DNA of 64,000 bases from Helicobacter pylori (GCA_008032935.1 CP032039.1:930001-994000), one strand, 5' to 3'; counted from the stretch's first letter, positions 47,285 through 57,600 are shown. Made by a program: numbers and translations. The notes: generated by a model from the sequence alone, not told the origin.

Positions 47285-48952
47285 ATGAATAAACCATTTT
47301 TAATCTTACTCATAGCCCTAATTGTCTTTAGCGGCTGTAACATGAGGAAATATTTCAAACCCGCTAAACACCAGGTTAAAGGCGAAGCGTATTTCCCTAA
47401 CCATTTGCAAGAAAGTATCGTCTCGTCTAATCGTTATGGAGCCATTTTGAAAAATGGAGCGGTTATAGGCGATAAAGGTTTAACGCAGCTAAGAATCGGT
47501 AAGAATTTCAATTACGAAAGCAGTTTTTTAAATGAGAGTCAAGGGTTTTTCATCCTTGCGCAAGATTGTTTGAACAAGATTGATAAAAAAACAAGCAAAA
47601 GCAAGGTGGCTAAGACTGAAGAAACGGAATTGAAATTAAAGGGCGTTGAAGCGGAAGTCCAAGATAAAGTCTGTCATCAAGTGGAATTGATTAGCAATAA
47701 CCCTAACGCCAGCCAACAATCTATCGTTATCCCTTTGGAGACTTTTGCCTTGAGCGCGAGCGTTAAAGGGAATCTTTTAGCGGTGGTGTTAGCGGACAAT
47801 TCAGCGAATTTATACGACATCACTTCTCAAAAATTGCTTTTTAGCGAGAAAGGTTCCCCAAGCACCACGATCAATTCTTTAATGGCGATGCCTATTTTTA
47901 TGGATACGGTCGTGGTGTTCCCTATGCTAGATGGGCGCTTGTTGGTCGTGGATTATGTGCATGGAAACCCTACGCCTATTAGAAACATTGTTATCAGCAG
48001 CGATAAGTTTTTTAACAATATCACCTACCTTATTGTAGATGGCAATAACATGATCGCTTCTACAGGGAAAAGAATACTCTCAGTCGTGAGCGGTCAAGAG
48101 TTCAACTATGATGGGGATATTATAGACTTGCTTTATGATAAGGGGACTTTATACGTGCTGACTTTAGACGGGCAGATTTTGCAAATGGATAAGAGTTTGA
48201 GGGAATTAAACAGCGTGAAACTGCCCTTTGCTTCGCTCAATACGATTGTATTAAACCATAATAAATTGTATTCTTTAGAAAAACGAGGGTATGTGATAGA
48301 GGTGGATTTGAATGATTTTGATTCGTATAATGTCTATAAAACACCAACTATAGGCAGTTTTAAGTTTTTTTCATCCAATCGTTTGGATAAAGGGGTGTTT
48401 TATGATAAAAATCGGGTGTATTATGATCGCTACTATTTAGATTATAATGATTTTAAACCAAAACTTTACCCCGTTGTGGAAAAATCGGCATCTAAAAAAT
48501 CTCAAAAAGGCGAAAAAGGGAACGCTCCTATTTATTTGCAAGAAAGGCATAAAGCTAAAGAAAAGCCTTTAGAAGAAAACAAAGTTAAGCCAAGAAATAG
48601 CGGGTTTGAAGAAGAAGAAGTTAAAACCAGAAGGCCTGAGCCTATTAAGGATCAAAATAACGCTATCCAAAAAGGCATGAAAGAAAATCAAGAAAATAGA
48701 AACGCTCCTGCTTCAAAAGAGAGTAACGAAAAAGACGCAGAAAACGCTCCTGTTTCAAAAGAGGATAACGCTATTAAAGAAGTGCCAAAACTCAGCCCTA
48801 AAGAAGAAAAACGCCGCTTGAAAGAAGAAAAGAAAAAAGCCAAAGCCGAACAAAGAGCGAGGGAATTTGAACAAAGAGCGAGGGAGCATCAAGAAAGAGA
48901 TGAAAAAGAGCTTGAAGAAAGAAAAAAAGCTTTAGAAATGAATAAGAAGTGA
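47285..48952 (+). CDS. Lipoprotein with beta-propeller-like domain and charged tail
   Basis: A 555-residue protein beginning MNKPFLILLIALIVFSGCNM, a lipoprotein signal with Cys18 as the lipidated residue. Residues about 75-390 have repeated beta-strand patterns (LAVVLADNSANLYDITSQKLLF, GRLLVVDYVHGNPTPI, GTLYVLTLDGQILQMDKSL) resembling PQQ/BamB-like propellers. From about 400 on it is Lys/Glu-rich with imperfect repeats (ENAPVSKEDN, EEKRRLKEEKKKAKAEQRAREFEQRAREHQ), probably a helical periplasmic spacer. No precise function known. Confidence 0.75.
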   Translation: MNKPFLILLIALIVFSGCNMRKYFKPAKHQVKGEAYFPNHLQESIVSSNRYGAILKNGAVIGDKGLTQLRIGKNFNYESSFLNESQGFFILAQDCLNKIDKKTSKSKVAKTEETELKLKGVEAEVQDKVCHQVELISNNPNASQQSIVIPLETFALSASVKGNLLAVVLADNSANLYDITSQKLLFSEKGSPSTTINSLMAMPIFMDTVVVFPMLDGRLLVVDYVHGNPTPIRNIVISSDKFFNNITYLIVDGNNMIASTGKRILSVVSGQEFNYDGDIIDLLYDKGTLYVLTLDGQILQMDKSLRELNSVKLPFASLNTIVLNHNKLYSLEKRGYVIEVDLNDFDSYNVYKTPTIGSFKFFSSNRLDKGVFYDKNRVYYDRYYLDYNDFKPKLYPVVEKSASKKSQKGEKGNAPIYLQERHKAKEKPLEENKVKPRNSGFEEEEVKTRRPEPIKDQNNAIQKGMKENQENRNAPASKESNEKDAENAPVSKEDNAIKEVPKLSPKEEKRRLKEEKKKAKAEQRAREFEQRAREHQERDEKELEERKKALEMNKK

Positions 48953-48956
48953 GTCT

Positions 48957-49628
48957 ATGCCAGCTAGGCAATCTTTTACAGATTTGAAAAACCTGGTTTT
49001 ATGCGATATAGGCAACACGCGCATCCATTTCGCACAAAACTACCAGCTCTTTTCAAGCGCTAAAGAAGATTTAAAGCGTTTGGGTATTCAAAAGGAAATC
49101 TTTTACATTAGCGTGAATGAAGAAAATGAAAAAGCCCTTTTAAATTGTTACCCTAACGCTAAAAATATTGCAGGATTTTTTCATTTAGAAACCGACTATA
49201 TAGGGCTTGGGATAGACCGGCAAATGGCATGTTTAGCGCTAAATAATGGCGTGGTGGTGGATGCGGGGAGCGCGATTACGATTGATTTAGTCAAAGAGGG
49301 CAAGCATTTAGGAGGGTGTATTTTACCCGGTTTAGCCCAATATATTCATGCGTATAAAAAAAGCGCTAAAATCTTAGAGCAACCTTTCAAAGCCTTAGAT
49401 TCTTTAGAAGTTTTACCTAAAAACACCAGAGACGCTGTGAATTACGGCATGGTTTTGAGCGTCATTGCTTGTATCCAACATTTAGCCAAAAATCAAAAAA
49501 TCTATCTTTGTGGGGGCGATGCGAAGTATTTGAGCGCGTTTTTACCCCATTCTGTTTGCAAGGAGCGTTTGGTTTTTGACGGGATGGAAATCGCTCTTAA
49601 AAAAGCAGGGATACTAGAATGCAAATGA
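48957..49628 (+). CDS. coaX: Type III pantothenate kinase CoaX
   Basis: A 223-residue ASKHA-fold kinase: phosphate-1 motif LVLCDIGNTRIHFA, YIGLGIDRQMACLA, VVVDAGSAITIDLV (phosphate-2) and LGGCILPGLAQY. It phosphorylates pantothenate in the first step of CoA synthesis; the type III form is the one found in Helicobacter. The end overlaps the next gene by 10 bp. Confidence 0.95.
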   Translation: MPARQSFTDLKNLVLCDIGNTRIHFAQNYQLFSSAKEDLKRLGIQKEIFYISVNEENEKALLNCYPNAKNIAGFFHLETDYIGLGIDRQMACLALNNGVVVDAGSAITIDLVKEGKHLGGCILPGLAQYIHAYKKSAKILEQPFKALDSLEVLPKNTRDAVNYGMVLSVIACIQHLAKNQKIYLCGGDAKYLSAFLPHSVCKERLVFDGMEIALKKAGILECK

Positions 49629-50359
49629 TGCAGAATTTGAGTTTTTTGGGCATGTTTTTAGCCGCTTTGAGCATGTCTTTAGGGCATTGTGTGGGCATGT
49701 GTGGGGGGATTGTGAGCGCGTTTAGTCAAATAAGATTTTCTAAAGTTACAAGCTTTTCTTACCAGCTCACTTGCCATGCCCTTTATAATGTGGGGAGGAT
49801 CAGCACTTACATGCTCTTAGGGGCTATAACGGCAGGTTTAGGGCGTAGTCTTAGCGTGAACATGGGTTTTAGGGGCGTTTTATTGATGAGCATGGGAGTT
49901 GTTTTAATCCTTTTAGCGCTCTTGGGATCTAAAGCGGAAAAATTAAGCTTTCAAATCCCTTTCATCTCTTTTTTGATGAAAAAAACCTTGCAATCTCAAA
50001 ACATTTTAGGGCTGTATTTTTTAGGTGTGTTGAACGGGTTTTTGCCTTGCATGATGGTGTATTCGTTTTTAGCGAGCGTGATTCTCAGTCATAGCGCGTT
50101 TATGGGAGCGATGCTAGGCCTTTCTTTTGGGCTTGGCACCAGCATGCCGTTGTTTTTAATGGGGATTTTTTTAAGCAAAATTTCCATTTCTTACAGGAAA
50201 TTTTTCAATCTTTTGTCTAAAGGCTTAATGGGGGTTTTTGGGCTTTATGTCCTTTATATGGGGATCATGCTCATTAGCCACAAAATGTCTCATGCGATGC
50301 ATCATCAAAACAGCACCACTCAGCATGATCATAAAGGAGTGCATTCGCATGAACACTAA
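49619..50359 (+). CDS. TauE/SafE-like membrane protein with His-rich tail
   Basis: A 246-residue protein with six or so transmembrane helices and the typical SLGHCVGMCGGIVSAFS and LNGFLPCMMVYSFLAS motifs (Cys pairs in membrane) of the sulfite exporter/DsbD-like family linked to copper handling and cbb3 oxidase assembly. The C-terminus is rich in His and Met (MSHAMHHQNSTTQHDHKGVHSHEH), a likely metal-binding tail. It overlaps coaX and is followed by gmhB, whose ATG lies within its last codons. The transported ligand is unknown. Confidence 0.75.
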   Translation: MQMMQNLSFLGMFLAALSMSLGHCVGMCGGIVSAFSQIRFSKVTSFSYQLTCHALYNVGRISTYMLLGAITAGLGRSLSVNMGFRGVLLMSMGVVLILLALLGSKAEKLSFQIPFISFLMKKTLQSQNILGLYFLGVLNGFLPCMMVYSFLASVILSHSAFMGAMLGLSFGLGTSMPLFLMGIFLSKISISYRKFFNLLSKGLMGVFGLYVLYMGIMLISHKMSHAMHHQNSTTQHDHKGVHSHEH

Positions 50360-50870
50360 CAAAGCCCTTTTTTTGGACAGAGACGGCATTATCAATATTG
50401 ACAAAGGCTATGTGAGTCAAAAAGAAGATTTTGAGTTTCAAAAAGGGATTTTTGAATTGCTAAAGCATGCGAAATTTTTGGGCTACAAACTGCTTTTAAT
50501 CACCAACCAATCCGGGATCAACCGGGGCTATTACACCCTTAAAGATTTTGAAAATCTCACTGAATATCTCCAAGAAAGCTTGCTTGAAGAATTAGGTTTT
50601 AATCTGGATGGCGTCTATTTTTGCAGGCACGCCCCAGAAGAAAATTGCGCTTGCAGGAAGCCAAAACCCTTTTTGATTTTACAAGCCGCTAAAGAGCATC
50701 AAATTTGCTTGGAGCGATCTTTTATGATAGGCGATAAGGAGAGCGACATGTTAGCCGGCTTGAACGCTAAAGTTAAAAATAACCTTTTATTGACTACAAA
50801 TTTTTTAAAAACTCCTCATTCTTGGATACAATGTCAAGATCTTAAAGAGATGATTGATTGGATTAAATAA
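50349..50870 (+). CDS. gmhB: D-glycero-beta-D-manno-heptose-1,7-bisphosphate phosphatase GmhB
   Basis: A 173-residue HAD phosphatase: nucleophile motif LFLDRDGIINIDKGYV, LLITNQSGINRGYY, zinc-loop CRHAPEENCACRKPKP and MIGDKESDMLAG. It removes the 7-phosphate during ADP-heptose synthesis. I choose the ATG at 50349 behind AAAGGAGTGCATTCGC; an upstream in-frame ATG would overlap the previous gene by over 100 bp. First gene of gmhB-hldD-hldE-gmhA. Confidence 0.95.
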   Translation: MNTNKALFLDRDGIINIDKGYVSQKEDFEFQKGIFELLKHAKFLGYKLLLITNQSGINRGYYTLKDFENLTEYLQESLLEELGFNLDGVYFCRHAPEENCACRKPKPFLILQAAKEHQICLERSFMIGDKESDMLAGLNAKVKNNLLLTTNFLKTPHSWIQCQDLKEMIDWIK

Positions 50871-50879
50871 GGATAAATC

Positions 50880-51872
50880 ATGCGTTATATTGATGATGGA
50901 TTAGAAAATCAAACGATTTTAATCACCGGTGGGGCTGGCTTTGTAGGCAGTAATTTAGCCTTTTATTTTCAAGAGAACCACCCTAAAGCTAAAGTGGTAA
51001 TTTTGGATAAGTTTCGCAATAACACGCTTTTCAGTAATAAGCACCCCAGTTCCTTAGGGCATTTTAAGAATTTAATCGGTTTTAAGGGCGAAGTGATTGT
51101 AGCTGATATTAATAATCCCTTAGATTTAAGGCATTTAGAAAAATTGCATTTTGATTATTTGTTCCACCAAGCGGCTGTTTCTGATACGACCATGCTCAAT
51201 CAAGAATTAGTGATGAAAACCAATTATCAGGCTTTTTTAAACCTTTTAGAAATCGCTCAATCAAAAAAGGCTAAAGTGATTTATGCTTCTTCAGCGGGCG
51301 TTTATGGCAATACCAAAGCCCCCAATGTGGTGGGCTCAAACGAAAGCCCTGAAAATGTTTATGGCTTTTCTAAGCTTTGCATGGACGAATTTATTCTTTC
51401 GCATTCAAGCGATAACATTCAAGTGGGCTTAAGGTATTTCAATGTCTATGGGCCTAGGGAATTTTATAAAGAAAAAACCGCTTCTATGGTTTTGCAGATC
51501 GCTTTAAGCGCGATGGCGTTTAAGGAAGTCAAGCTTTTTGAATTTGGCGAGCAATTAAGGGATTTTGTCTATATTGAAGATGTGATCCAAGCGAATGTGA
51601 AAGCGATGAAGGCTCAAAAAAGCGGGGTTTATAATGTGGGTTATTCGCAAGCCAGAAGTTATAATGAAATCGTTAGCATTTTAAAAGAGCATTTAGGGGA
51701 TTTTAAAGTGAGCTATATTAAAAACCCTTACGCTTTTTTCCAAAAGCACACCCAAGCGCACATTGAACCTACTATTTTGGATTTGGATTACACCCCTTTA
51801 TACGATTTAGAAAGCGGTATTAAAGATTATTTGCCCCATATCCATGCGATTTTCAAAGAGCAACACGCATGA
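50880..51872 (+). CDS. hldD: ADP-L-glycero-D-manno-heptose 6-epimerase HldD
   Basis: A 330-residue extended SDR: ILITGGAGFVGSNLA (NADP site), AAVSDTTM, YASSAGVYG, VYGFSKLCMDEF (catalytic Tyr-Lys), LRYFNVYGPRE. It converts ADP-D-glycero- to ADP-L-glycero-manno-heptose for the LPS core. It starts 9 bp after gmhB and overlaps hldE by 4 bp. Confidence 0.96.
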   Translation: MRYIDDGLENQTILITGGAGFVGSNLAFYFQENHPKAKVVILDKFRNNTLFSNKHPSSLGHFKNLIGFKGEVIVADINNPLDLRHLEKLHFDYLFHQAAVSDTTMLNQELVMKTNYQAFLNLLEIAQSKKAKVIYASSAGVYGNTKAPNVVGSNESPENVYGFSKLCMDEFILSHSSDNIQVGLRYFNVYGPREFYKEKTASMVLQIALSAMAFKEVKLFEFGEQLRDFVYIEDVIQANVKAMKAQKSGVYNVGYSQARSYNEIVSILKEHLGDFKVSYIKNPYAFFQKHTQAHIEPTILDLDYTPLYDLESGIKDYLPHIHAIFKEQHA

Positions 51873-53254
51873 AAAAAATCCTAGTCATAGGCGATCTGAT
51901 CGCTGATTATTATTTGTGGGGGAAGAGCGAACGGCTTTCGCCTGAAGCCCCTGTGCCTGTTTTAGAAGTCAAAAAAGAGAGCAAGAATTTAGGCGGAGCG
52001 GCCAATGTGGCTAATAACCTTACCTCTTTAAAAGCTAAAGTCTTTTTATGTGGGGCAGTGGGCGATGATTTAGAGGGCAAGCATTTTTTGAACGCTCTCA
52101 AAGCTAGGAATATTGACACTTCAGGCGTCTTAATAGATAAAACCCGTTGCACCACGCTTAAAACACGCATTATCGCGCAAAACCAGCAAATCGCGCGCGT
52201 GGATAAGGAAATCAAAGACCCCTTAAACGCTGATTTAAGAAAAAAACTTTTAGATTTTTTCACAGAAAAAATCCAAGAAATAGATGGCGTTATCCTTTCA
52301 GATTACAATAAGGGCGTGTTGGATTTTGAACTCACTCAAACAATGATCGCTCTAGCCAACAAGCACCACAAGCTCATTTTATGCGATCCTAAAGGGAAGG
52401 ATTATAGCAAATATTCTCATGCGAGTTTGATCACGCCTAATCGCGCTGAATTAGAGCATGCGCTCCATTTGAAATTAGACAGCCATGCGAATTTATCAAA
52501 AGCGCTCCAAATCTTAAAAGAAACTTATCAAATCGCCATGCCTTTAGTCACTTTGAGCGAACAGGGCATCGCTTTTTTAGAAAAAGGCGAGCTGGTCAAT
52601 TGCCCCACTATCGCTAAAGAAGTTTATGATGTAACGGGAGCAGGCGATACGGTGATAGCGTCTTTAACGCTTTCTTTATTAGAATCAAAGAGCCTAAAAG
52701 ATGCTTGCGAGTTTGCCAATGCGGCTGCGGCGGTGGTGGTGGGTAAAATGGGGAGCGCGTTAGCGAGTTTAGAAGAAATCGCTTTGATTTTGAACCAAAC
52801 GCACCCTAAAATTCTCCCTTTAGAAAAGCTGTTAGAAACTTTAGATCAGCAAAAAATCGTTTTCACCAATGGCTGTTTTGACCTCCTCCATAAAGGGCAT
52901 GCGAGTTATTTGCAAAAGGCTAAAGCTTTAGGGGATATTCTTGTTGTGGGGTTAAATAGCGATAATTCCATTAAAAGGCTTAAGGGGGATAAACGCCCCA
53001 TAGTGAGCGAAAAAGACAGAGCGTTCCTTTTAGCGAGTTTGTCTTGCGTGGATTATGTTGTGGTGTTTGAAGAAGACACACCAATAAAATTGATTCAAGC
53101 CCTAAAGCCTGATATTTTAGTCAAGGGAGCGGACTACCTCAATAAAGAAGTCATAGGGAGCGAGTTGGCTAAAGAAACCCGTTTGATAGAATTTGAAGAA
53201 GGTTATTCCACAAGCGCTATCATAGAAAAAATTAAAAGGACACATAATGATTGA
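51869..53254 (+). CDS. hldE: Bifunctional heptose kinase/adenylyltransferase HldE
   Basis: A 461-residue fusion. Residues 1-310 are a ribokinase-type kinase ([57 protein letters not shown]) that makes heptose-1,7-bisphosphate; residues about 325-461 are a nucleotidyltransferase ([35 protein letters not shown]). Its product heptose phosphates/ADP-heptose are also the metabolites sensed by host ALPK1. It overlaps its neighbours on both sides. Confidence 0.97.
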   Translation: MKKILVIGDLIADYYLWGKSERLSPEAPVPVLEVKKESKNLGGAANVANNLTSLKAKVFLCGAVGDDLEGKHFLNALKARNIDTSGVLIDKTRCTTLKTRIIAQNQQIARVDKEIKDPLNADLRKKLLDFFTEKIQEIDGVILSDYNKGVLDFELTQTMIALANKHHKLILCDPKGKDYSKYSHASLITPNRAELEHALHLKLDSHANLSKALQILKETYQIAMPLVTLSEQGIAFLEKGELVNCPTIAKEVYDVTGAGDTVIASLTLSLLESKSLKDACEFANAAAAVVVGKMGSALASLEEIALILNQTHPKILPLEKLLETLDQQKIVFTNGCFDLLHKGHASYLQKAKALGDILVVGLNSDNSIKRLKGDKRPIVSEKDRAFLLASLSCVDYVVVFEEDTPIKLIQALKPDILVKGADYLNKEVIGSELAKETRLIEFEEGYSTSAIIEKIKRTHND

Positions 53255-53825
53255 TGATTTGATTCAAAAAGAATTTTTAGCCCATAAGGAAGCGTTAGAA
53301 AAAAGTTTAGAGAGTTTGCAAGAAGCGTTAAAGCAAAGCGTTCATCTTTTGATAGAAACTTTAGAAAATCAAGGGAAAATCCTTATTTGCGGTAACGGGG
53401 GGAGCGCTAGCGATGCGCAGCATTTTGCCGCTGAATTGACCGGGCGCTATAAATTGGAAAGGAAAGGCTTGAGTGCCTTAAGTTTAAGCACGGATACCTC
53501 AGCTCTTACCGCCATTGCGAACGATTATGGTTATGAAGAAGTGTTTGCCAGACAAGTAGAAGCACTAGGGGTAAAAAACGATGTTTTGATAGGGATTTCT
53601 ACAAGCGGTAATTCCAAAAATGTCCTAAAAGCTTATGAAAAAGCCAAAGATTTAGGGATGAAAACGCTTAGTTTAGCGGGGCGTGATGGGGGGAAAATGA
53701 AGCCTTTAAGCGATATGGCTTTGATTGTCCCTAGCGATGATACCCCACGAATCCAAGAAATGCACATTCTTATGATCCACATCTTATGCGATTGCATTGA
53801 AAGGCATTTCGCTCATAAAAATTAG
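53247..53825 (+). CDS. gmhA: Sedoheptulose-7-phosphate isomerase GmhA
   Basis: A 192-residue SIS-domain enzyme: [79 protein letters not shown], and the C-terminal metal His in [11 protein letters not shown]. It starts heptose synthesis from sedoheptulose 7-phosphate. Last gene of the operon; its stop is 2 bp from the end of the convergent DltD-like gene. Confidence 0.96.
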   Translation: MIDDLIQKEFLAHKEALEKSLESLQEALKQSVHLLIETLENQGKILICGNGGSASDAQHFAAELTGRYKLERKGLSALSLSTDTSALTAIANDYGYEEVFARQVEALGVKNDVLIGISTSGNSKNVLKAYEKAKDLGMKTLSLAGRDGGKMKPLSDMALIVPSDDTPRIQEMHILMIHILCDCIERHFAHKN

Positions 53826-53827
53826 CC

Positions 53828-54922
53828 CTAATTTTGGATTTCTTTAGGGATTTGATAGTTTTCTATCGTTTGGATGAGTTTTTGCTTGAAAGAGTCAATG
53901 TTATTGGGATTGAGTAGATATCTCTTGCTCGCTATGGCTTGCAAGACTTCTTTGGAACCTATGGGGTCATAGTGTCCTATATCCTTATAGCGTTTTATCT
54001 CTTTAGCTAATGGCATGGTGCGTAGGTCATGGATTTCTACATTAGGGTATTTTAAAAGCGCTTTTAAGGCGTTGTGGATGGCGTTTAAATTGCGTGTTAA
54101 AATGGTATGGTTATAAACCTTATATTTTAAAAGCGAGTCCGTTCTTGTCCATAAAATAAAATGTTTATCGCTGTGTTTTTGAATAAAATCCCCTAGCTGT
54201 TTGGTGATTTTATAAGCATTTTCTTCATCTATGGCTAATTGATTAGGATTTTTTAACGCTGATAAATAGGATCTTTTCACATTATCCAGCGTATAGTCAT
54301 AGGGGTTATTATGACCAAACATGAAATTATAATCATAACGATTTAAAACACTGTTGCAAAAATCATATAATTGGAACCAAGAATTGAATTTGCAAAAAGA
54401 TTTTTCTTTAATTTTGAGGTAATCTTTAGAAAAGTAGAACAACGCGTTTTTAAAGACTCTAAAGTTGTATAAATACACAAAACCTCCAGTAAAATAGGGG
54501 TATTCAAAAAAGTATTTGGATTCCTTATTCAAAATAAATTCAAAAAAAGCCAAATCCATGGCAACGGTATTGACTGGTTGGTGCTTGAAAGCAAAAGGAA
54601 GCAATGATAATATTTCTCCAATATTCATACCAGAGACGGTGAGTTTGATAGGATCTTTCAACCCCAGCAAGTCATGGATGTCTTTTAAGCTAAAATTCAA
54701 ACTGATGCTTGTTCCTATTAACAAGCTGTTATAAGGGTAATGCTTGATCACCCCCTCAAAAGACAATAAAGTTCCCCCAACTCTTTCATGCCAATCAATG
54801 GGGTATTTTGCTTTCCTGAAATACTCAAAAGGATCGATTAGGTAATTAAACAATCCAACACCTACAAGAAGAGAGAGGCAAAAAGAAACAATGATTAAAG
54901 TCTGTTTTTTATAAAATTCCAT
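53828..54922 (-). CDS. DltD/AlgX-like envelope acyl-transfer partner protein
   Basis: A 364-residue protein with an N-terminal membrane anchor (TLIIVSFCLSLLVGVGLFNYLIDPF) and a periplasmic SGNH-like domain: SLLIGTSISLNFSL (possible GTS/Ser block), MNIGEILSLLPFAFKHQPVNTVAMDLAFFEF, and near the end KDIGHYDPIGSKEVL (D-x-x-H-like). Such proteins pair with MBOAT acyltransferases, as DltD with DltB or AlgJ/AlgX with AlgI. The adjacent upstream gene is such an MBOAT. Role inferred from the pair: transfer of acetyl groups to peptidoglycan or a surface glycan. Confidence 0.7.
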   Translation of the reverse strand: MEFYKKQTLIIVSFCLSLLVGVGLFNYLIDPFEYFRKAKYPIDWHERVGGTLLSFEGVIKHYPYNSLLIGTSISLNFSLKDIHDLLGLKDPIKLTVSGMNIGEILSLLPFAFKHQPVNTVAMDLAFFEFILNKESKYFFEYPYFTGGFVYLYNFRVFKNALFYFSKDYLKIKEKSFCKFNSWFQLYDFCNSVLNRYDYNFMFGHNNPYDYTLDNVKRSYLSALKNPNQLAIDEENAYKITKQLGDFIQKHSDKHFILWTRTDSLLKYKVYNHTILTRNLNAIHNALKALLKYPNVEIHDLRTMPLAKEIKRYKDIGHYDPIGSKEVLQAIASKRYLLNPNNIDSFKQKLIQTIENYQIPKEIQN

Positions 54923-54931
54923 AGCAGTGTC

Positions 54932-56472
54932 CTAAAAATTAAAATACAAAAATACCGATTGAGAACTGGCAAAAATAAATAAAAAACCTACAGAGAGCAA
55001 CAAACAAGCGCTTGTTGTTTTAATCCAATCCATTTGATTGGATTGGTATAAATGGGAACTATTCTTTAAACAAAAAGAGATGATTACCATCAAAACACAC
55101 ATTTTGAATGTGGGGGATGCATACATCATGGTGTGCATGATCATGTTATCATTGACACGATTTAAAAACTCTGATGCCTCTTTTGAAAGATGGCAAAGCG
55201 AAACGCCATTCAAACCAACCATCCCCTTTAAAACCTTCAAGGCGCTATTCAAATCCTTCGCTCTAAAAAACACCCATGCAAGATTGATGAAATTAAAAGT
55301 GATTAGCCATGCTAAAATCTTTGGCATAGTGAAATGGAATTTTCTAGCGGCATGAGAATACGCTCTATGAACGCTCAAAGCAATCCCATGCAATAGCCCC
55401 CAAATGATAAAAGTCCAACCAGCCCCATGCCAAAACCCCCCAATTAAAAACACTAAAATTAAATTCCTATACACGATTAATTCTTTCACCCTATTACCCC
55501 CTAAAGGGATATACAAATACTCTTTTAAGAAGCGGCTCAAAGTGATATGCCACCTCCTCCAAAAATCTTGGATATTCAAAGCCTTATAGGGGCTATTAAA
55601 ATTAATAGGGAGTTTGATATTAAAAAAGAGGGCAATGCCTATAGCCATATCGCAATAACCGCTAAAATCAAAATACAGCTGGAACGAATAAGATAAAGAC
55701 GCCATCCATGCTTGAATAAAACTTAAGCTGGCCGCCTTATCAAATCCAAAATCAGCAAAATGAGCGGTATTATCCGCAATCACGACCTTTTTAAACAAAC
55801 CGATAGAAAAGATAAACAAGCCTAAAGCGATATTTCTGTAATTCAAAAATTGATTATTTTTATCTTTAAATTGAGGCATCATCTCGCTATGATGCACAAT
55901 GGGTCCTGCAATGAGTTGAGGGAAGAAACTCACAAATAAAGCGTAATCTAAAAAATGCGAAAATGAAAAAAATGAAGGAGGGGGATTTAATAAAATAGGA
56001 GCGTTTTCACTCTCTCTCTCTCTCTCGTTTTGGGCTGCATGATTTGATTTTGCTTATAAGTGTCCATCAGGTAAGCGATTTGTTGCAAAGTGAAAAAGCT
56101 GATCGCTAAAGGCAAGATTAAATGCAAGGTTTCAAAATGGCTCTTCCATATTAGATTGAAATTGGTTAAGAAAAAATCAGTATATTTGAAAAATCCTAAA
56201 AGTGAAACATTAGCGATCAGGCCCAAAATAAGCCATAATCTTTTATAGGCATTTTGCTGGGTGATTTTCAAAGCCACAAAATAATTAAACACAATAGAGC
56301 CAACCAATAAGGGCAAATACTTCACATTCCAAAAAGCATAAAAAAACAAACTAGCCAATACGAGCCATAGTTTAGGGAATAGGGGATTTTTAACATAAGC
56401 TTGCAAGATAAAATACCCTAAAAAGACAACAGGCAAAAAAGCAAAGATGAATAACGGCGTGTTGAATAACAA
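54932..56472 (-). pseudogene. patA: AlgI/PatA-type MBOAT O-acetyltransferase, switched off at an AG repeat
   Basis: N-terminal part LLFNTPLFIFAFLPVVFLGYFI starts at a TTG with AAGGG 7 bases upstream. It leaves frame at the (AG)8 tract (56010-56026) and ends VKTLLFY. The other frame continues ESENAPILLNPPPS...FFPQLIAGPIVHH with the MBOAT core: FWRRWHITLSRFLKEYLYIPLGGNR and GGFWHGAGWTFIIWGLLHG (active-site His). Repaired length is about 512 residues. With 7 or 10 AG units the frame would be open. The H. pylori gene at this position (HP0855) was reported as PatA, acting in peptidoglycan O-acetylation and lysozyme resistance. Confidence 0.88.
56010..56026 (-). repeat. (AG)8 phase-variation repeat in patA/algI
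   Basis: Seventeen bases of alternating C and T on the plus strand. Reading the codons across it, eight AG units put the C-terminal two thirds out of frame; seven or ten would join ...TRERE to SENAPILL. A T13 tract (56516-56528), 44 bp upstream of the start, is a second possible length-variable element. Confidence 0.85.
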
Positions 56473-56616
56473 ACAAAAACCCTTAAGATTGAGATGATGG
56501 AAGCTAACATTATATAAAAAAAAAAAAATGATCCCACAAGATGCGATAAAAATAAAGAAAGGATCAAAAAACAACAAAAACCCAAGTCAAAGCAAATTGC
56601 TTTTCATTGATTTTTT

Positions 56617-57600
56617 TTAGATTGTGTCCCCATTGAAAATTGAATTTTTCACAATCACGTAATCCACTTTTCGGATCGCTTCAAGGTCTCTCCCGCCTGC
56701 ATAGGAGATTGAAGATTGCAAATCTTGATGCATTTCAATCAGCGTGTCTTTTAATGAGCCTTTATGTTGGATCCAAATTTTCTTACCTTCAACATTTTTC
56801 TTTTCACCTTTTTGGAACTCTGATGCCGAACCGAAATATTCTTTATATGCGATACCATTTTCTATTTTTGTTTCTCCAGATGATTCTTCATGCCCTGCAA
56901 AAAGCGAGCCAATCATTACCATTGTCGCGCCAAAGCGTATTGATTTTGCAATATCGCCATGCGTGCGAATACCACCATCTGCAATAATCGGTTTTCTTGC
57001 TGCTTTAGCGCACCATCTAAGAGCTGCCAGTTGCCAACCACCTGTGCCAAAGCCTGTTTTGATTTTGGTGATACACGCTTTCCCAGGTCCAATGCCAACT
57101 TTTGTAGCGTCAGCACCGGCATTCTCTAATTCACGGACTGCTTCTGGTGTGCCAACATTCCCGGCAATCACAAAAGTTTCTGGAAAATGCGTTTTGATGC
57201 GTTGGATCATTTCAATGACAGAATTTGAATGGCCATGCGCAATATCAATCGTGATATAATCTGACGCTAATTTTTGTTTGGCCAACTCTTCTATAAAAAG
57301 ATATTCTTCCTTTTTCACCCCAACGCTGATCGAACTGATCCACTGGCGTTCTTTCATCTTTTTGACAAACGGGATTCTTGTCGATCCATTAAAGCGGTGC
57401 ATGATGTAGAAATAGCCATTTTCTGCTAGGAATTCTGCGATCGGTTCGTTGATGATTGTTTGCATGTTGGCTGGGACTATAGGCATTTTAAACGCGTGTT
57501 TGCCTAGAATAACGGTCGTATCGCACTCTGAACGGCTATTCACGATGCATTTATTAGGAATGAGTTGGACATCTTCGTAATCAAATACTTTCAATGACAT
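56617..57600 (-). CDS. guaC: GMP reductase
   Basis: A 327-residue IMPDH/GMPR-family barrel: [18 protein letters not shown] at the start, [55 protein letters not shown] (catalytic Cys) and [38 protein letters not shown]. It lacks the CBS insert of IMPDH and resembles the GMP reductases of Firmicutes. It makes IMP from GMP with NADPH. Codon use (GCA, GGT, ACA, TCA) differs visibly from neighbouring genes, suggesting transfer. Confidence 0.93.
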   Translation of the reverse strand: MSLKVFDYEDVQLIPNKCIVNSRSECDTTVILGKHAFKMPIVPANMQTIINEPIAEFLAENGYFYIMHRFNGSTRIPFVKKMKERQWISSISVGVKKEEYLFIEELAKQKLASDYITIDIAHGHSNSVIEMIQRIKTHFPETFVIAGNVGTPEAVRELENAGADATKVGIGPGKACITKIKTGFGTGGWQLAALRWCAKAARKPIIADGGIRTHGDIAKSIRFGATMVMIGSLFAGHEESSGETKIENGIAYKEYFGSASEFQKGEKKNVEGKKIWIQHKGSLKDTLIEMHQDLQSSISYAGGRDLEAIRKVDYVIVKNSIFNGDTI

